NCBI RefSeq assembly: GCF_014898095.1
Contig: NZ_CP062946.1
Location: 2,728,001-2,792,000, forward strand
Length of the DNA: 64,000 nt
Reading direction: 5' to 3'
Origin: Thalassotalea sp. LPB0316
GTDB taxonomy: Bacteria > Pseudomonadota > Gammaproteobacteria > Enterobacterales > Alteromonadaceae
Shown in pieces: positions 32,304-41,276 of this stretch (the first letter of the stretch is position 1; each line of letters starts with the position of its first letter). Under the pieces are notes generated by a model that ran no database searches, had not been told where the DNA came from, and worked only from the letters and a program-made list of their open reading frames with translations. The translations under genes were made by a program, and so were the position numbers.

Positions 32304-33890
32304 TTATTTGTTAGTTACGTTTTCCCATATACCTAGTTGGTCAACTACCGAACCAAATGTCCAGTCACCAGGGATTTGTGATGGTGGGTATTCCTTAAAC
32401 GTATGCAAGAATTTAATTACCTCTGTTGCAGCAGGCGCCATCATGTACATACGATCAATCCACCATTTTTCATAAGCACCTGACTCTGAATGTGCTTCTT
32501 CATAAGGGTCTTGACGTAAGTTCGTGATCAAAGGAGCACGACGTTGAACTAAAGGACAAACCCAAACATCTAAACCCTCGCACTCTTGTTGCAAGTATAA
32601 GATTTTCCAATCGTTCATACGAATAGCTGCAACTTCACCACTGTCAGTAACATAAATAAACTGCTTACGTGGCCAGTCTGTATTGTCGTCAGCTACCGTG
32701 TTCTTGCCTTTGATTAACGACGGTAGTAAGTTGTAACCATCCAATTTAACTTTATAGTCACGACCACTAATATTGGTACCTTTGGCTAGGCGCTCAGTGA
32801 TTTGATCATCACCTGCCGCCGCTAAAAATGTTGGCAACCAATCATTGTGAGCGGCAATTTCATTAACTACCTGACCTGCTGGAATTTTCGCTGGCCAGCG
32901 GACCATTGCCGGCACTCGAAAGCCACCTTCCCACGTGGTGTTTTTCTCACCTTTGTAACGCACCGTACCGCCATCAGGCCAAGTTAACTTTTCTGCACCG
33001 TTGTCAGTTGAGTACATAACAATAGTATTGTCTGCAATACCAAGGTCGTCTAATTTATCAAGTAAAACACCAACATGACCGTCGTGCTCTACCATACCGT
33101 CACCGTATAAGCCACCGCGCTTAGAAATGCCTTTCGATTCTTCTTTTAAGTGAGTCCATACGTGCATACGCGAGGCGTTCCACCATACGAAGAATGGCTT
33201 GTCCTCTTTGTGAGCCTTGTCGATGAATTTTAATGCGTGTGCTAAAAACTCTTCATCAGCTGTTTCCATGCGTTTTTTGGTTAATGGGCCAGTATCTTCT
33301 AAACGGCCATCAGCAAAAGAATGGATCACGCCTCGAGGTGAAAACTTTTTCACCTGCTCTGGTGACATGAAGCGGTGATAATCTTCATTTTCAGGCTCTT
33401 CTTCGGCATTTAAGTGGTATAAATTACCGTAAAACTCATCAAAACCGTGGTTCGTCGGTAAGTGTGAGTCGCGATCACCAAAGTGGTTTTTACCAAACTG
33501 CCCTGTTACATAGCCTTTTTCTTTTAGTAACCAAGCTACGGTAACATCATCTTCCATTGCACCTTCTTTGGCACCAGGTAAGCCCACCTTCGTTAAACCA
33601 GTGCGCATCGGGTGTTGGCCAAAAACGAATGCCGCTCGGCCAGCAGTACAAGAGTTTTCACCATAATAGTCCGTGAAGATTGCGCCTTCTTTGGCAATTC
33701 GGTCAATGTTTGGTGTAAAGTGGCCTGCTTGACCCATAGTGTACGCACTAATATTGTCTTGACCAATGTCATCACCCCAGATTGCAAGGATGTTAGGACG
33801 AGAAGTATCTGTTGTAGCAAGTGCCGGCGCAGTAACCGATGCAAGTGTTAATGAAACAGCAATGCTTTTTACCAATGTTTTTACGTGCAT
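32304..33890 (-). CDS. Periplasmic arylsulfatase (type I sulfatase), copy 2
   Basis: 528 residues from the ATG at 33890, which has GGAG six bases upstream; the longer frame starts at GTG four codons earlier. It has the same length and nearly the same sequence as the sulfatase at 9386. The catalytic parts are identical: GDDIGQDN, CTAGR at residue 81, GQFGKNHFGDRDSH and STDNGAE. The signal peptide and the C-terminal 130 residues differ more, for example WKILYLQQECEGLDVWVCPLVQRR against WKFLWLEQECEGMSVWFCQLEQRR. It is in the same orientation, 21 kb away, so a paralogue from duplication, perhaps with shifted substrate or expression. Confidence 0.93.
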   Translation of the reverse strand: MHVKTLVKSIAVSLTLASVTAPALATTDTSRPNILAIWGDDIGQDNISAYTMGQAGHFTPNIDRIAKEGAIFTDYYGENSCTAGRAAFVFGQHPMRTGLTKVGLPGAKEGAMEDDVTVAWLLKEKGYVTGQFGKNHFGDRDSHLPTNHGFDEFYGNLYHLNAEEEPENEDYHRFMSPEQVKKFSPRGVIHSFADGRLEDTGPLTKKRMETADEEFLAHALKFIDKAHKEDKPFFVWWNASRMHVWTHLKEESKGISKRGGLYGDGMVEHDGHVGVLLDKLDDLGIADNTIVMYSTDNGAEKLTWPDGGTVRYKGEKNTTWEGGFRVPAMVRWPAKIPAGQVVNEIAAHNDWLPTFLAAAGDDQITERLAKGTNISGRDYKVKLDGYNLLPSLIKGKNTVADDNTDWPRKQFIYVTDSGEVAAIRMNDWKILYLQQECEGLDVWVCPLVQRRAPLITNLRQDPYEEAHSESGAYEKWWIDRMYMMAPAATEVIKFLHTFKEYPPSQIPGDWTFGSVVDQLGIWENVTNK

Positions 33891-34219
33891 AAAAAACTCC
33901 ACAAAAATGTAGTAAATCGTTAATTTTTAACTCAAATAAATCATGTTCAGTGTTACAAAACGATAAGGGAGTTGCTGTTAAGAAGTGTCACTATTGTTTC
34001 GATAAAGTGTTATCGAAATTGAAAGCTATTTAATCAAAAAGCGCTAAATAAATGCTCTTTTTAGCTAACTAGTTAGCGCTAGCTCTGATGAATACTAGCG
34101 CTAGCTAACATTGTTAATATCTACATCATCAAGTTAATGGCCTGTTAAGCCTTTACAGTTGATTACAAGTTTTACAGGTTGACCTGTCATTAATTAAGCT
34201 GTTGTTCAAAAAACCAAAA
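33891..34219. other. Intergenic region with a 38-bp palindrome
   Basis: Upstream of sulfatase 2 and downstream of the cytochrome gene. The only structure seen is an inverted repeat at 34072-34109, TTAGCGCTAG and CTAGCGCTAG-CTAAC around CTCTGATGAATA, which could be an operator or 3' hairpin. Confidence 0.45.
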
Positions 34220-34246
34220 AAAAAGCCACTGAAACAGTAGCTTTTT
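34220..34246 (-). terminator. Terminator of the multiheme cytochrome gene
   Basis: AAAAAGC-ACTG pairs with CAGT-GCTTTTT with one mismatch around three bases, and is followed by nine T on the minus strand, 40 bp after the stop. Confidence 0.8.
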
Positions 34247-34285
34247 AATTTGTGCGGATGGTATTTACTATTGTATTGACCGTAC

Positions 34286-36559
34286 TTACATCAAACTTCT
34301 GATATGTTGGATCAACTGCTGTACTTGCTGGTTATTCGGCATCAGTTGACCTAGTTTTTGTGCGTGAAAAAGCGCTGAGTCATACTCTTTCAGCTCTATT
34401 AACGCAACGGTTAAAGTATACAAATAATCAGGGCTTTGTGGCTGTAACTTATATGCCATCGCATAATCAAGCTTGGCTTTTTCAGTATCACCATTTTCTT
34501 GGTGTAAGACACCACGCGTGTAATAAGCACGTGGGTTCTGGTCATTGTGTTCAATGGCTAAATCAAAATAGCCAACGGCTTTAGCTTTATCTTGCTGCCT
34601 TACTTTTACTAATGCAAGCTGATAGTAGATGTCTGAAGCTTTAGGATTAACTTTAATTGCATCTAATAACACCTGCTCCGCCGCAGCTTCATTTTGTTGC
34701 TGACGATAGAGATCTGCCAAATAAATATAGGCTGGCATAAAGATATCTTCGACGCGAATTGATTGTCTCAGGGCCGCCTCTGCTTTGTCATATTCACGCA
34801 TTAGCATATAAATTTGCCCTAAATTCGTTTGCGACGAACCGCGATCTGCTTGATACAGCTGACCTTCAATATATTCGTCAACAGCAGCTTGTAACTTCTC
34901 TCGACGTTCTCCCTGAAATGTTGGATCAGCAAGGTTTGCTGCTAACGCCCGTCCTGCGGTCATTCGAACTGAACGAACGGGATGGTCAAGCATAGGAATC
35001 ACTTTCAGTGCTCGGTTAATCATACTGAGTTGATTAGTCGCTCTGATCGCTTCAATCACCACAATGGGATCGTCGCTTTCCATTTGTTTGGCTAAAAAGG
35101 TAATGAGCTCTTGATTGTTTCTCGCACCTTGGATTCTTGAAATCGCTGATGCTCTAACTTGAGCTGTGTATTGTGAGTCATTAGCAATGTTAACGAGTTC
35201 AGGAGTCGCGGCAAATGAACCTTTATCAGCTTGATCAAAAGCATGAGCAAACGTTGATTTTGAGCGATACTGTGAAACCGGGAACCACTGCTCAAGTTGC
35301 TTAGCGTGTTCTCGATTACTGACATCACTATGACAGTTTTGACAAGCATTAGGCGTATCTAATGTAAGACTCAAATCGGGACGCGGCACTTTAAATGAAT
35401 GATCACGGCGATCGTCAACTCCCATGTAACGAGTTGCTGGCATGTGACAATTAACGCATTGTGCCCCCTCAGACTCAACTGGGTGTTGGTGGTGCTTTGG
35501 CGTATCGTATTTAGGCGCGCTATGGCACTGGGTGCAAGTCACATTACCCGGCATTTTCAATTTTGTTGTATGTGGGTCGTGACAATTAATACACGTCACG
35601 CCTTCTTGATACATTTTACTTTGGGTAAATGAACCATAGACATAGACTTCGTCATAAATCTGGCCATCAGGGTGATAAAGTGCGTCAGTCAAGGTCGCTG
35701 GAATGTAATGGTCAAAAAAGGCTGCGTTTTCTTCGTGATCGCTAATTTGCGCTCGACGCGAGTGACACTGAGCACACACCTCAACTTGCTTAGTTTCTTT
35801 CGCGCGATCGACAGGTATTAACACCCCCTGGTCGTTTTCGTAAAAGATAGGATGCTTAGTTGCAATAGACTGGCTAAAGCCAAAGTGTTTGGCGTCGCTT
35901 GTTTGGTTTTTAGTCCACGCTAAATGTTCAGTGGTGCCTTGGTGACAGGCTGTACAACTGACGTTTATCGCATCATAGGTTGAGTTATAAGATAGACTTT
36001 CAACATCAAAACCTTTTTTGAAATTAGTACTGTGACAATCAGCACAATTTTGATTCCAGTTTTGACCCATTTGGCTCCAGTGGAACTCATTTGTTGCTTC
36101 AAATCCTGGGTATAAGTTGTACCAGCGTTGGCCGCCCTCTTCGGCAGTTCTTGAATCCCAAGCATACGGAATGAACTGATACTTACCATTACCCACATCA
36201 AAAATATATTGTTGTAGCGGTTCATAACCAAAGGTATGGGTAATTTCAACGGTCATCGGTTTACCATCTAACCCCGGCATGGTGACAAAGTACTGTTCTT
36301 CTTTTTTGAAAAAATGAACATTGTCACCATCGACCACCATAGGTGCTGAGCTAAAGTCGCCGAGATTAGTCGGTGTAGCTATCTCTGCCATCGCGTGATA
36401 GTGGTGAGAGTCCTTCCAAGCGTTTACTTGTTGTTCGTGGCAGTCAACACAAGTTAAGTCTTTATTTACCGCGTTAGCACTATTAGCTAGTGCGGTTGCA
36501 GACCACAGTAAAATAATGATTGGAGAAAGTATTCTTTTTATGTTCACGAGAGAAATCAA
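34286..36559 (-). CDS. Eight-heme c-type cytochrome with HEAT and TPR repeats
   Basis: 757 residues. A signal peptide (cut near ALA-NSANA) exports it to the periplasm. Eight CxxCH heme sites lie between residues 37 and about 412: CVDCH, CADCH, CTACH, CAQCH, CINCH, CTQCH, CVNCH and CQNCH. The first, with a DSHHYHAM stretch after it, matches the cytochrome c554-like family. HEAT-like helices follow (ARASAISRIQGARNN...VRMTAGRALAANL), then TPRs from about 590 to the end. Start is TTG, because AAGGA lies eight bases before it and no ATG fits. Monocistronic. Redox role and partner unknown; the TPRs suggest docking to a partner protein. Confidence 0.87.
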   Translation of the reverse strand: MISLVNIKRILSPIIILLWSATALANSANAVNKDLTCVDCHEQQVNAWKDSHHYHAMAEIATPTNLGDFSSAPMVVDGDNVHFFKKEEQYFVTMPGLDGKPMTVEITHTFGYEPLQQYIFDVGNGKYQFIPYAWDSRTAEEGGQRWYNLYPGFEATNEFHWSQMGQNWNQNCADCHSTNFKKGFDVESLSYNSTYDAINVSCTACHQGTTEHLAWTKNQTSDAKHFGFSQSIATKHPIFYENDQGVLIPVDRAKETKQVEVCAQCHSRRAQISDHEENAAFFDHYIPATLTDALYHPDGQIYDEVYVYGSFTQSKMYQEGVTCINCHDPHTTKLKMPGNVTCTQCHSAPKYDTPKHHQHPVESEGAQCVNCHMPATRYMGVDDRRDHSFKVPRPDLSLTLDTPNACQNCHSDVSNREHAKQLEQWFPVSQYRSKSTFAHAFDQADKGSFAATPELVNIANDSQYTAQVRASAISRIQGARNNQELITFLAKQMESDDPIVVIEAIRATNQLSMINRALKVIPMLDHPVRSVRMTAGRALAANLADPTFQGERREKLQAAVDEYIEGQLYQADRGSSQTNLGQIYMLMREYDKAEAALRQSIRVEDIFMPAYIYLADLYRQQQNEAAAEQVLLDAIKVNPKASDIYYQLALVKVRQQDKAKAVGYFDLAIEHNDQNPRAYYTRGVLHQENGDTEKAKLDYAMAYKLQPQSPDYLYTLTVALIELKEYDSALFHAQKLGQLMPNNQQVQQLIQHIRSLM

Positions 36560-36751
36560 CTAGACATTCCTTATATATAACCTGCACTTGAGAAAGCAGG
36601 CGCATCGCTTACAGCGACTAGAAAATTTATACTGATATAATTAGCTAGCTAACGACAATTTGCAACGAATAGTTTGTAATAAACCTTACAGAATGTTAAC
36701 AAGAATCCGACTGTATTTGAGCGATAGTCTAATTATTAAACAACAGCGACA

Positions 36752-37852
36752 TTATTTGATGTTGAGTTGTTCGACATCACCACTGAGCGTTAAGCGATAA
36801 TAACGCCCTTCAGATACTTTGAGTAATTCACCGTATTTTCCTTTTTTGATAGAGCTGTCGATTGCTAGCACTTTACCTTTAAATCGCACTTTGATCTCAC
36901 TGTATGAGGTATGGCCAACAATGACACGATTGCTTTGATAATAAGCCAAAACCTGTTCAAGCTGTGCAATGGGAATAATCGGCCAGTAAAAATAACCGCG
37001 ATACCAGATAGGGCCTTGGCGACCGTGTAAAAAACTTTCTAAACGGTTGCGCTGACGAGGCATTTCATCTTTAACCATAGCGTTAATAAAAAGCTGATTA
37101 ATTTGCCCTAATGACTGTTGATATTGGAGTAATTGGTGGCTTAAACCGCCGTGTAAATAAAGATCTTGGTTGATTTTAACAATCACATTTTTACTGCGTA
37201 ACCAGCGTCCTATCACACTATTGTTATCATACAGTTTCGGGTAAGGCGTTTGTAAAATCTGGCTTACATCTCGATATTTAGGGTTGAGATATCGCAAGTC
37301 GTTATTAAAAACCATGACCTCGTGATTGCCTATAAGTAAATGCAGCTTGCCTCCAGCGAGTTGAGCTTGTTGTTCAAGGCGATATAAAAACCAAAGAATT
37401 TCAGTCACCCTATCACCGCGATCAAAAACATCTCCGGTTATCACTAAATGGCCTTTGCCCAATGCCCAATGATCATTTTGATCGATAACCTTGTTATTTC
37501 GAAGCAGTTCAAGCATTAGCTTGTGTTGACCATGAAAGTCACTAACAGCAATAACATCAAAGTCGCCATTGTATTCGATGTTATCGCGCTCAAATTGCTG
37601 TTTAACAATACCTAGCGCTGGTCCGTTTTGTTGGCACGCTTTATAACGCCCTAGTGTAAGGCTAATTACGTTAACTTTTTTAGATTGCGCTTGACCATCA
37701 CAGACGTACTCAACATCATAGGTTATTGTACTATCGGTATACCTAACATAGGGGCCATCAGAAAGGGGCTGCGTTTGTGCCTCGGCAATCGCAGCGCCGA
37801 AAATATATAACCAAGTTACGGCAAATAAACGCCAGAATTTGAGTGTCTTCAT
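36752..37852 (-). CDS. Periplasmic calcineurin-like phosphatase (Shewanella-type PPP family)
   Basis: 366 residues, signal peptide cut after AAIAEA. PPP-family dinuclear metal motifs occur in order: DFHGQ (D-x-H-G), GDVFDRGDR, GNHEV, and later LHGG and VGHTSYSEI. The arrangement resembles the cold-active Shewanella protein phosphatase (Shelph) group, which can act on phosphotyrosine. It also has an N-terminal domain of about 95 residues with two or three cysteines (EYVCDGQ, KACQQNG). No kinase or substrate gene is adjacent. Substrate not determined. Confidence 0.78.
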   Translation of the reverse strand: MKTLKFWRLFAVTWLYIFGAAIAEAQTQPLSDGPYVRYTDSTITYDVEYVCDGQAQSKKVNVISLTLGRYKACQQNGPALGIVKQQFERDNIEYNGDFDVIAVSDFHGQHKLMLELLRNNKVIDQNDHWALGKGHLVITGDVFDRGDRVTEILWFLYRLEQQAQLAGGKLHLLIGNHEVMVFNNDLRYLNPKYRDVSQILQTPYPKLYDNNSVIGRWLRSKNVIVKINQDLYLHGGLSHQLLQYQQSLGQINQLFINAMVKDEMPRQRNRLESFLHGRQGPIWYRGYFYWPIIPIAQLEQVLAYYQSNRVIVGHTSYSEIKVRFKGKVLAIDSSIKKGKYGELLKVSEGRYYRLTLSGDVEQLNIK

Positions 37853-37920
37853 ATTGCCAATATAAAAGTATTGCGCCCATTAGTGAAGTTAACTAGCCCG
37901 ATTTTAGTCCTTTGCTTGAA

Positions 37921-39561
37921 CTAAAAATTTGCTTCTACATCAAACGCCATCGGTTGTTTTGTCACTGGGTGGCTGAACTGTAGTGACATAGCATGTAAGC
38001 ACAGCCTTTTCCCTTTGTTACCGTATAAATCATCGCCAACAATTGGCATATTAAAACCTAAAGGATGGGCACAGTGCATTCTCAACTGATGTGTTCTGCC
38101 CGTTTTAGGTTCAAGTAATACGCGTGAAGATGTGCCTTCATGTCCCAAAAGTTGCCATCTTGTAAGGCAAGGTTTACCTGACTCGAAACAGACTTTCTGC
38201 CTTGGTCTATCGTCGATGTCTTGGCACAGAGGCAAGGTGATCTCTCCCGAGGGCTCGTTAAGTATGCCTTCGATTAATGCGACATAACGCTTTTGTACTT
38301 GCCGAGTAACAAATTGCTGTTGTAATGACTTGTTTGCTCTTGGTGTAAGCGCTAATACCATTAAGCCTGAAGTCGACATATCCAAGCGATGGACGATAAG
38401 AGGGCCAAGTGCCTCAGGGAACTTTGCTCGTATCCTTGTTAGCACACTGTCTTGAACTAATTTACCCGGCACAGATAGTAGTTCTTCAGGTTTGTTGATC
38501 ACCAAAATATGTTCATCTTGATAGATGATCTCAATAACTTTATCTCGCCCATAGTTGACGAGTAGTGGATTGTCATCAAGCTCGATACCAGCAAGCATAT
38601 GTTCTAGTATCGGTTTACATTTCGTTTGGCAGGCGGGGTAATACTTTTTGTGTTGGCGAATTTGTGACTTTGGCGGTTGCCCCCACCAAAATTCTGCCAT
38701 GCAGATTGGCTGATAGCCATGTTCAAAGGCAAATTGCAATAATTTAGGTGCTGCACAATCGCCCGTTCCTGCAGGAGGCTGCTCACCAAACGCAGTGAAT
38801 ATTTCACTAATTGTTTTGCTCTCACCAGCAAGATTAAGCAGCTGGTATTGACTAAACAGCTTTTTCTGAAGCTTATTCGATAATTTACGGCGTTGTTTCT
38901 TGAGTTTATCAATCAAAGCTTGATAGTTTGCCAAGTTTTCCTGTGCTTGATTAATCTTAGTATTGAGCGATGCCTTGAGCGCCAGTAATTGTTTTTTATA
39001 GTGGATGCTTTGGCCATTAAGCTGTTTATCTAAAGTATTGTATTGCTCTAGGCTTAACTCAGTTTTAGCCGTCAAACGCTGCGCTTTGCGCACTTTTTTC
39101 GCTGTCGCCATTTCCGCTTGTAATGCACCAACTTGTTGGAGGTAAGCTTGATCAGCTAGGCTAACTTGCGCTTGTAGTTCTCGATAACGCGCGGCCTCGC
39201 TTAATTGACTAATCTGATCGTTAAGCTGATTAATAACTGCTGACTCTCTTACTAAGAAACTCTCTTGGCTTGATATATCGACAATTTGCGGAACGAATAA
39301 TGATGAGTTGTCGTGAGTATCGTCTTTTCCCGAATAGGCAGCTAGAAAACCTAACTGCCCTGCTTGGTCTTTGACCACTAACACGCCATACATTTTGCCT
39401 TCGCTCAGCCTTTCTCGTTCATCTAAGACCTGATCCTGCAACTGTAAACAAGCCAGCTCGGCAAGTGGATGTACCTGATAACAAAATGGAAATGTAAAAC
39501 AGTTGGGCAATGCAATTTGACTAATATCGTTAGCAAATGAATGTAACAGAGGGCTTGGCAT
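37921..39561 (-). CDS. RluA-family pseudouridine synthase with long N-terminal extension
   Basis: 546 residues from the ATG at 39561; the longer frame begins inside the upstream terminator hairpin. The catalytic domain lies at about 345-546: EIIYQDEHILVINKPEELLSVPG, then VHRLDMSTSGLMVLA with the catalytic Asp, and KTGRTHQLRMHCA. The first 340 residues have an N-terminal conserved part (FCYQVHPLAELACLQLQ), a coiled coil at about 105-240, and a Cys-containing segment (GDCAAPKLLQFAFEHGYQPICMAEFWWG, YYPACQTKC). This extension is shared by a known subgroup in marine Gammaproteobacteria. The RNA target is unknown. Confidence 0.85.
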   Translation of the reverse strand: MPSPLLHSFANDISQIALPNCFTFPFCYQVHPLAELACLQLQDQVLDERERLSEGKMYGVLVVKDQAGQLGFLAAYSGKDDTHDNSSLFVPQIVDISSQESFLVRESAVINQLNDQISQLSEAARYRELQAQVSLADQAYLQQVGALQAEMATAKKVRKAQRLTAKTELSLEQYNTLDKQLNGQSIHYKKQLLALKASLNTKINQAQENLANYQALIDKLKKQRRKLSNKLQKKLFSQYQLLNLAGESKTISEIFTAFGEQPPAGTGDCAAPKLLQFAFEHGYQPICMAEFWWGQPPKSQIRQHKKYYPACQTKCKPILEHMLAGIELDDNPLLVNYGRDKVIEIIYQDEHILVINKPEELLSVPGKLVQDSVLTRIRAKFPEALGPLIVHRLDMSTSGLMVLALTPRANKSLQQQFVTRQVQKRYVALIEGILNEPSGEITLPLCQDIDDRPRQKVCFESGKPCLTRWQLLGHEGTSSRVLLEPKTGRTHQLRMHCAHPLGFNMPIVGDDLYGNKGKRLCLHAMSLQFSHPVTKQPMAFDVEANF

Positions 39562-39580
39562 AGAATCGCTTCTTACATAT

Positions 39581-39602
39581 AAAAAAAGGCGCAAAGCGCC
39601 TT
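39581..39602 (-). terminator. Terminator between phosphoribosyltransferase and RluA-family genes
   Basis: AAGGCGC pairs with GCGCCTT over a three-base loop, with seven T on the minus strand. Confidence 0.8.
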
Positions 39603-39620
39603 GTATTTATTACCCATTGA

Positions 39621-40178
39621 CTATTTTAACAGGTCAAGGATATTCTTTAAATCAGACTTGCCGTTAGCAATTTCTTCTTGGGTTAAGCCCGATAATTCAT
39701 GCGGAAATACTAGCCACTCATCTGATTCATGTACGTAGTAATCTGGTGCGAAATCAACTTTTGAATTTTTCGGTTTGTACCAAGGGCAAGCAACGCGAAC
39801 ATCGTTTGGCATATTGTTGCGCATCAGCTTTTTCAGTTGTTTAATCAAAGCATCAATACTGCGACCTGAATCAAAAACATCATCAACAATTAACAAGCCG
39901 TCATCGGCATTGGCATTTTCGATAATATAATGTAAGCCATGAACTTTAATTTCTTTGCTCTGTTGATTAATGCCGTAGTATGACGATGTGCGAACAGCAA
40001 TGTGATCAGTTTCGACTTTTTTAAAGTCAAAGTATTCTTGAACAGAAATACCAATAGGAGCACCACCGCGCCAAATACCAACAATAAATTGTGGTCTAAA
40101 ACCATCTTCATAAACTTTTGAAGCGACTTTGAAAGAATCTTCTAATAATTCTTGCGCCGTAATAAATTTCTTTTCCAT
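39621..40178 (-). CDS. Phosphoribosyltransferase, purine-type
   Basis: 185 residues. The PRPP-binding loop is GLLIVDDVFDSGRSIDALI. An N-terminal GIWRGGAPIGISVQEYF segment forms the pyrophosphate loop, as in hypoxanthine/xanthine phosphoribosyltransferases. The hood region is short (DYYVHESDEWLVFPHE, with a Trp that may stack on the base). It likely transfers ribose-5-phosphate from PRPP to a purine base in salvage. It is not clearly Hpt or Gpt by sequence alone. Start ATG is not preceded by an evident strong ribosome-binding site. Confidence 0.8.
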   Translation of the reverse strand: MEKKFITAQELLEDSFKVASKVYEDGFRPQFIVGIWRGGAPIGISVQEYFDFKKVETDHIAVRTSSYYGINQQSKEIKVHGLHYIIENANADDGLLIVDDVFDSGRSIDALIKQLKKLMRNNMPNDVRVACPWYKPKNSKVDFAPDYYVHESDEWLVFPHELSGLTQEEIANGKSDLKNILDLLK

Positions 40179-40255
40179 TAATAACCCGTTATTTTGGAGA
40201 ATTTAATATAACCCGTAATTGTAACCGCTAATTATAACCTGAGAATTAAGCCAAT

Positions 40256-41260
40256 TCACTCGATTTGTTGCTCTAACGTGAGTACTTGATCAAATATTGT
40301 CTTAACAGCGGCTAAATAAAAATCATGATTGGTATTATCGAAAGTATCTTGTGGTGTGTGATAGTTTTGATGAGTACCAACACCAAAGTACAAAAATGGT
40401 ACTTTGTAACGATAAAATACACCGTGATCACTGGCACTTCGCCAATTTGTTTTCTTTTTTTGCCCTTGAATGGTTTGGTAAGCTCTAGGTCCCTTGCGCA
40501 CCGACAACTGGTGTTGCATAGCAAAGTACGCCAATTGACCTTGCCAATATTTGGGCGCAACTTGTTCAACTTTATATGGTAAGTAATACAGGCGCTTGGT
40601 GTATTTTGCACCTGAAATCATATCGAGGTTAACATTAAGTGCGGTCGTTGCCATCACCTGTGGGTTTTGCTCAGCAAAAGCACGGGCACCTATTAGATTC
40701 TCTTCTTCGGCATCGGTAAATAGATAAATCAATGTATGTTGAGTGGCAACTTGCTCAAATGCTTTAGCAATATGCAGTACAGCGGTGGTGCCAGATGCGT
40801 TATCATCGGCGCCTAAATAGTACTGGCCTGACTTTTTACCTATGTGATCAAAGTGTGCACTTATCACAATAATTTGGCCACTGCTGCCTGGTTTTACACC
40901 AATAATATTAGTCCCTTGATAAACAGTTAGGCCCCGCTCGTATTCAAATGGGTGCTGATACTCGCCTTTAAATGGCGCTACGCCAGCAGCTTTAAGTTGT
41001 GAAACAATAAACTGCTGAGCTAATTCGTTACCCAGCGTACCATATTTTCGACCCGCAAACTCAGGGCTACTCATTGTTTCAAAGTCGGCTAGCAGCGTTT
41101 GTTCGTCAATCAAGTTAACGGATGCACTGATATTATTATCAGCATTGCCGACTAAATAATTCACCGGTTTCACCGGCGTGTAGTGGCTACAAGCCGATAA
41201 AATAACGACCACCCAGCTTAGTGCCCAAGCTTTGTGCCATAGGTTTACGCCTAATCCCAT
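40256..41260 (-). CDS. M28-family zinc aminopeptidase, lipoprotein
   Basis: 334 residues with a lipoprotein signal (lipobox LSAC at about 21-24), so membrane-anchored in the envelope. M28 zinc ligands are all present: ISAHFDHIG (His, near residue 135), GADDNASGT (bridging Asp), DAEEENLIG (catalytic Glu and Glu ligand), NLDMIS (Asp) and YHTPQD (His). It probably trims N-terminal residues of peptides taken up by the cell. It lies 16 bp after the TPR lipoprotein gene and so may be cotranscribed. Confidence 0.88.
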   Translation of the reverse strand: MGLGVNLWHKAWALSWVVVILSACSHYTPVKPVNYLVGNADNNISASVNLIDEQTLLADFETMSSPEFAGRKYGTLGNELAQQFIVSQLKAAGVAPFKGEYQHPFEYERGLTVYQGTNIIGVKPGSSGQIIVISAHFDHIGKKSGQYYLGADDNASGTTAVLHIAKAFEQVATQHTLIYLFTDAEEENLIGARAFAEQNPQVMATTALNVNLDMISGAKYTKRLYYLPYKVEQVAPKYWQGQLAYFAMQHQLSVRKGPRAYQTIQGQKKKTNWRSASDHGVFYRYKVPFLYFGVGTHQNYHTPQDTFDNTNHDFYLAAVKTIFDQVLTLEQQIE

Positions 41261-41276
41261 TCCCCCTCCGTTGACG

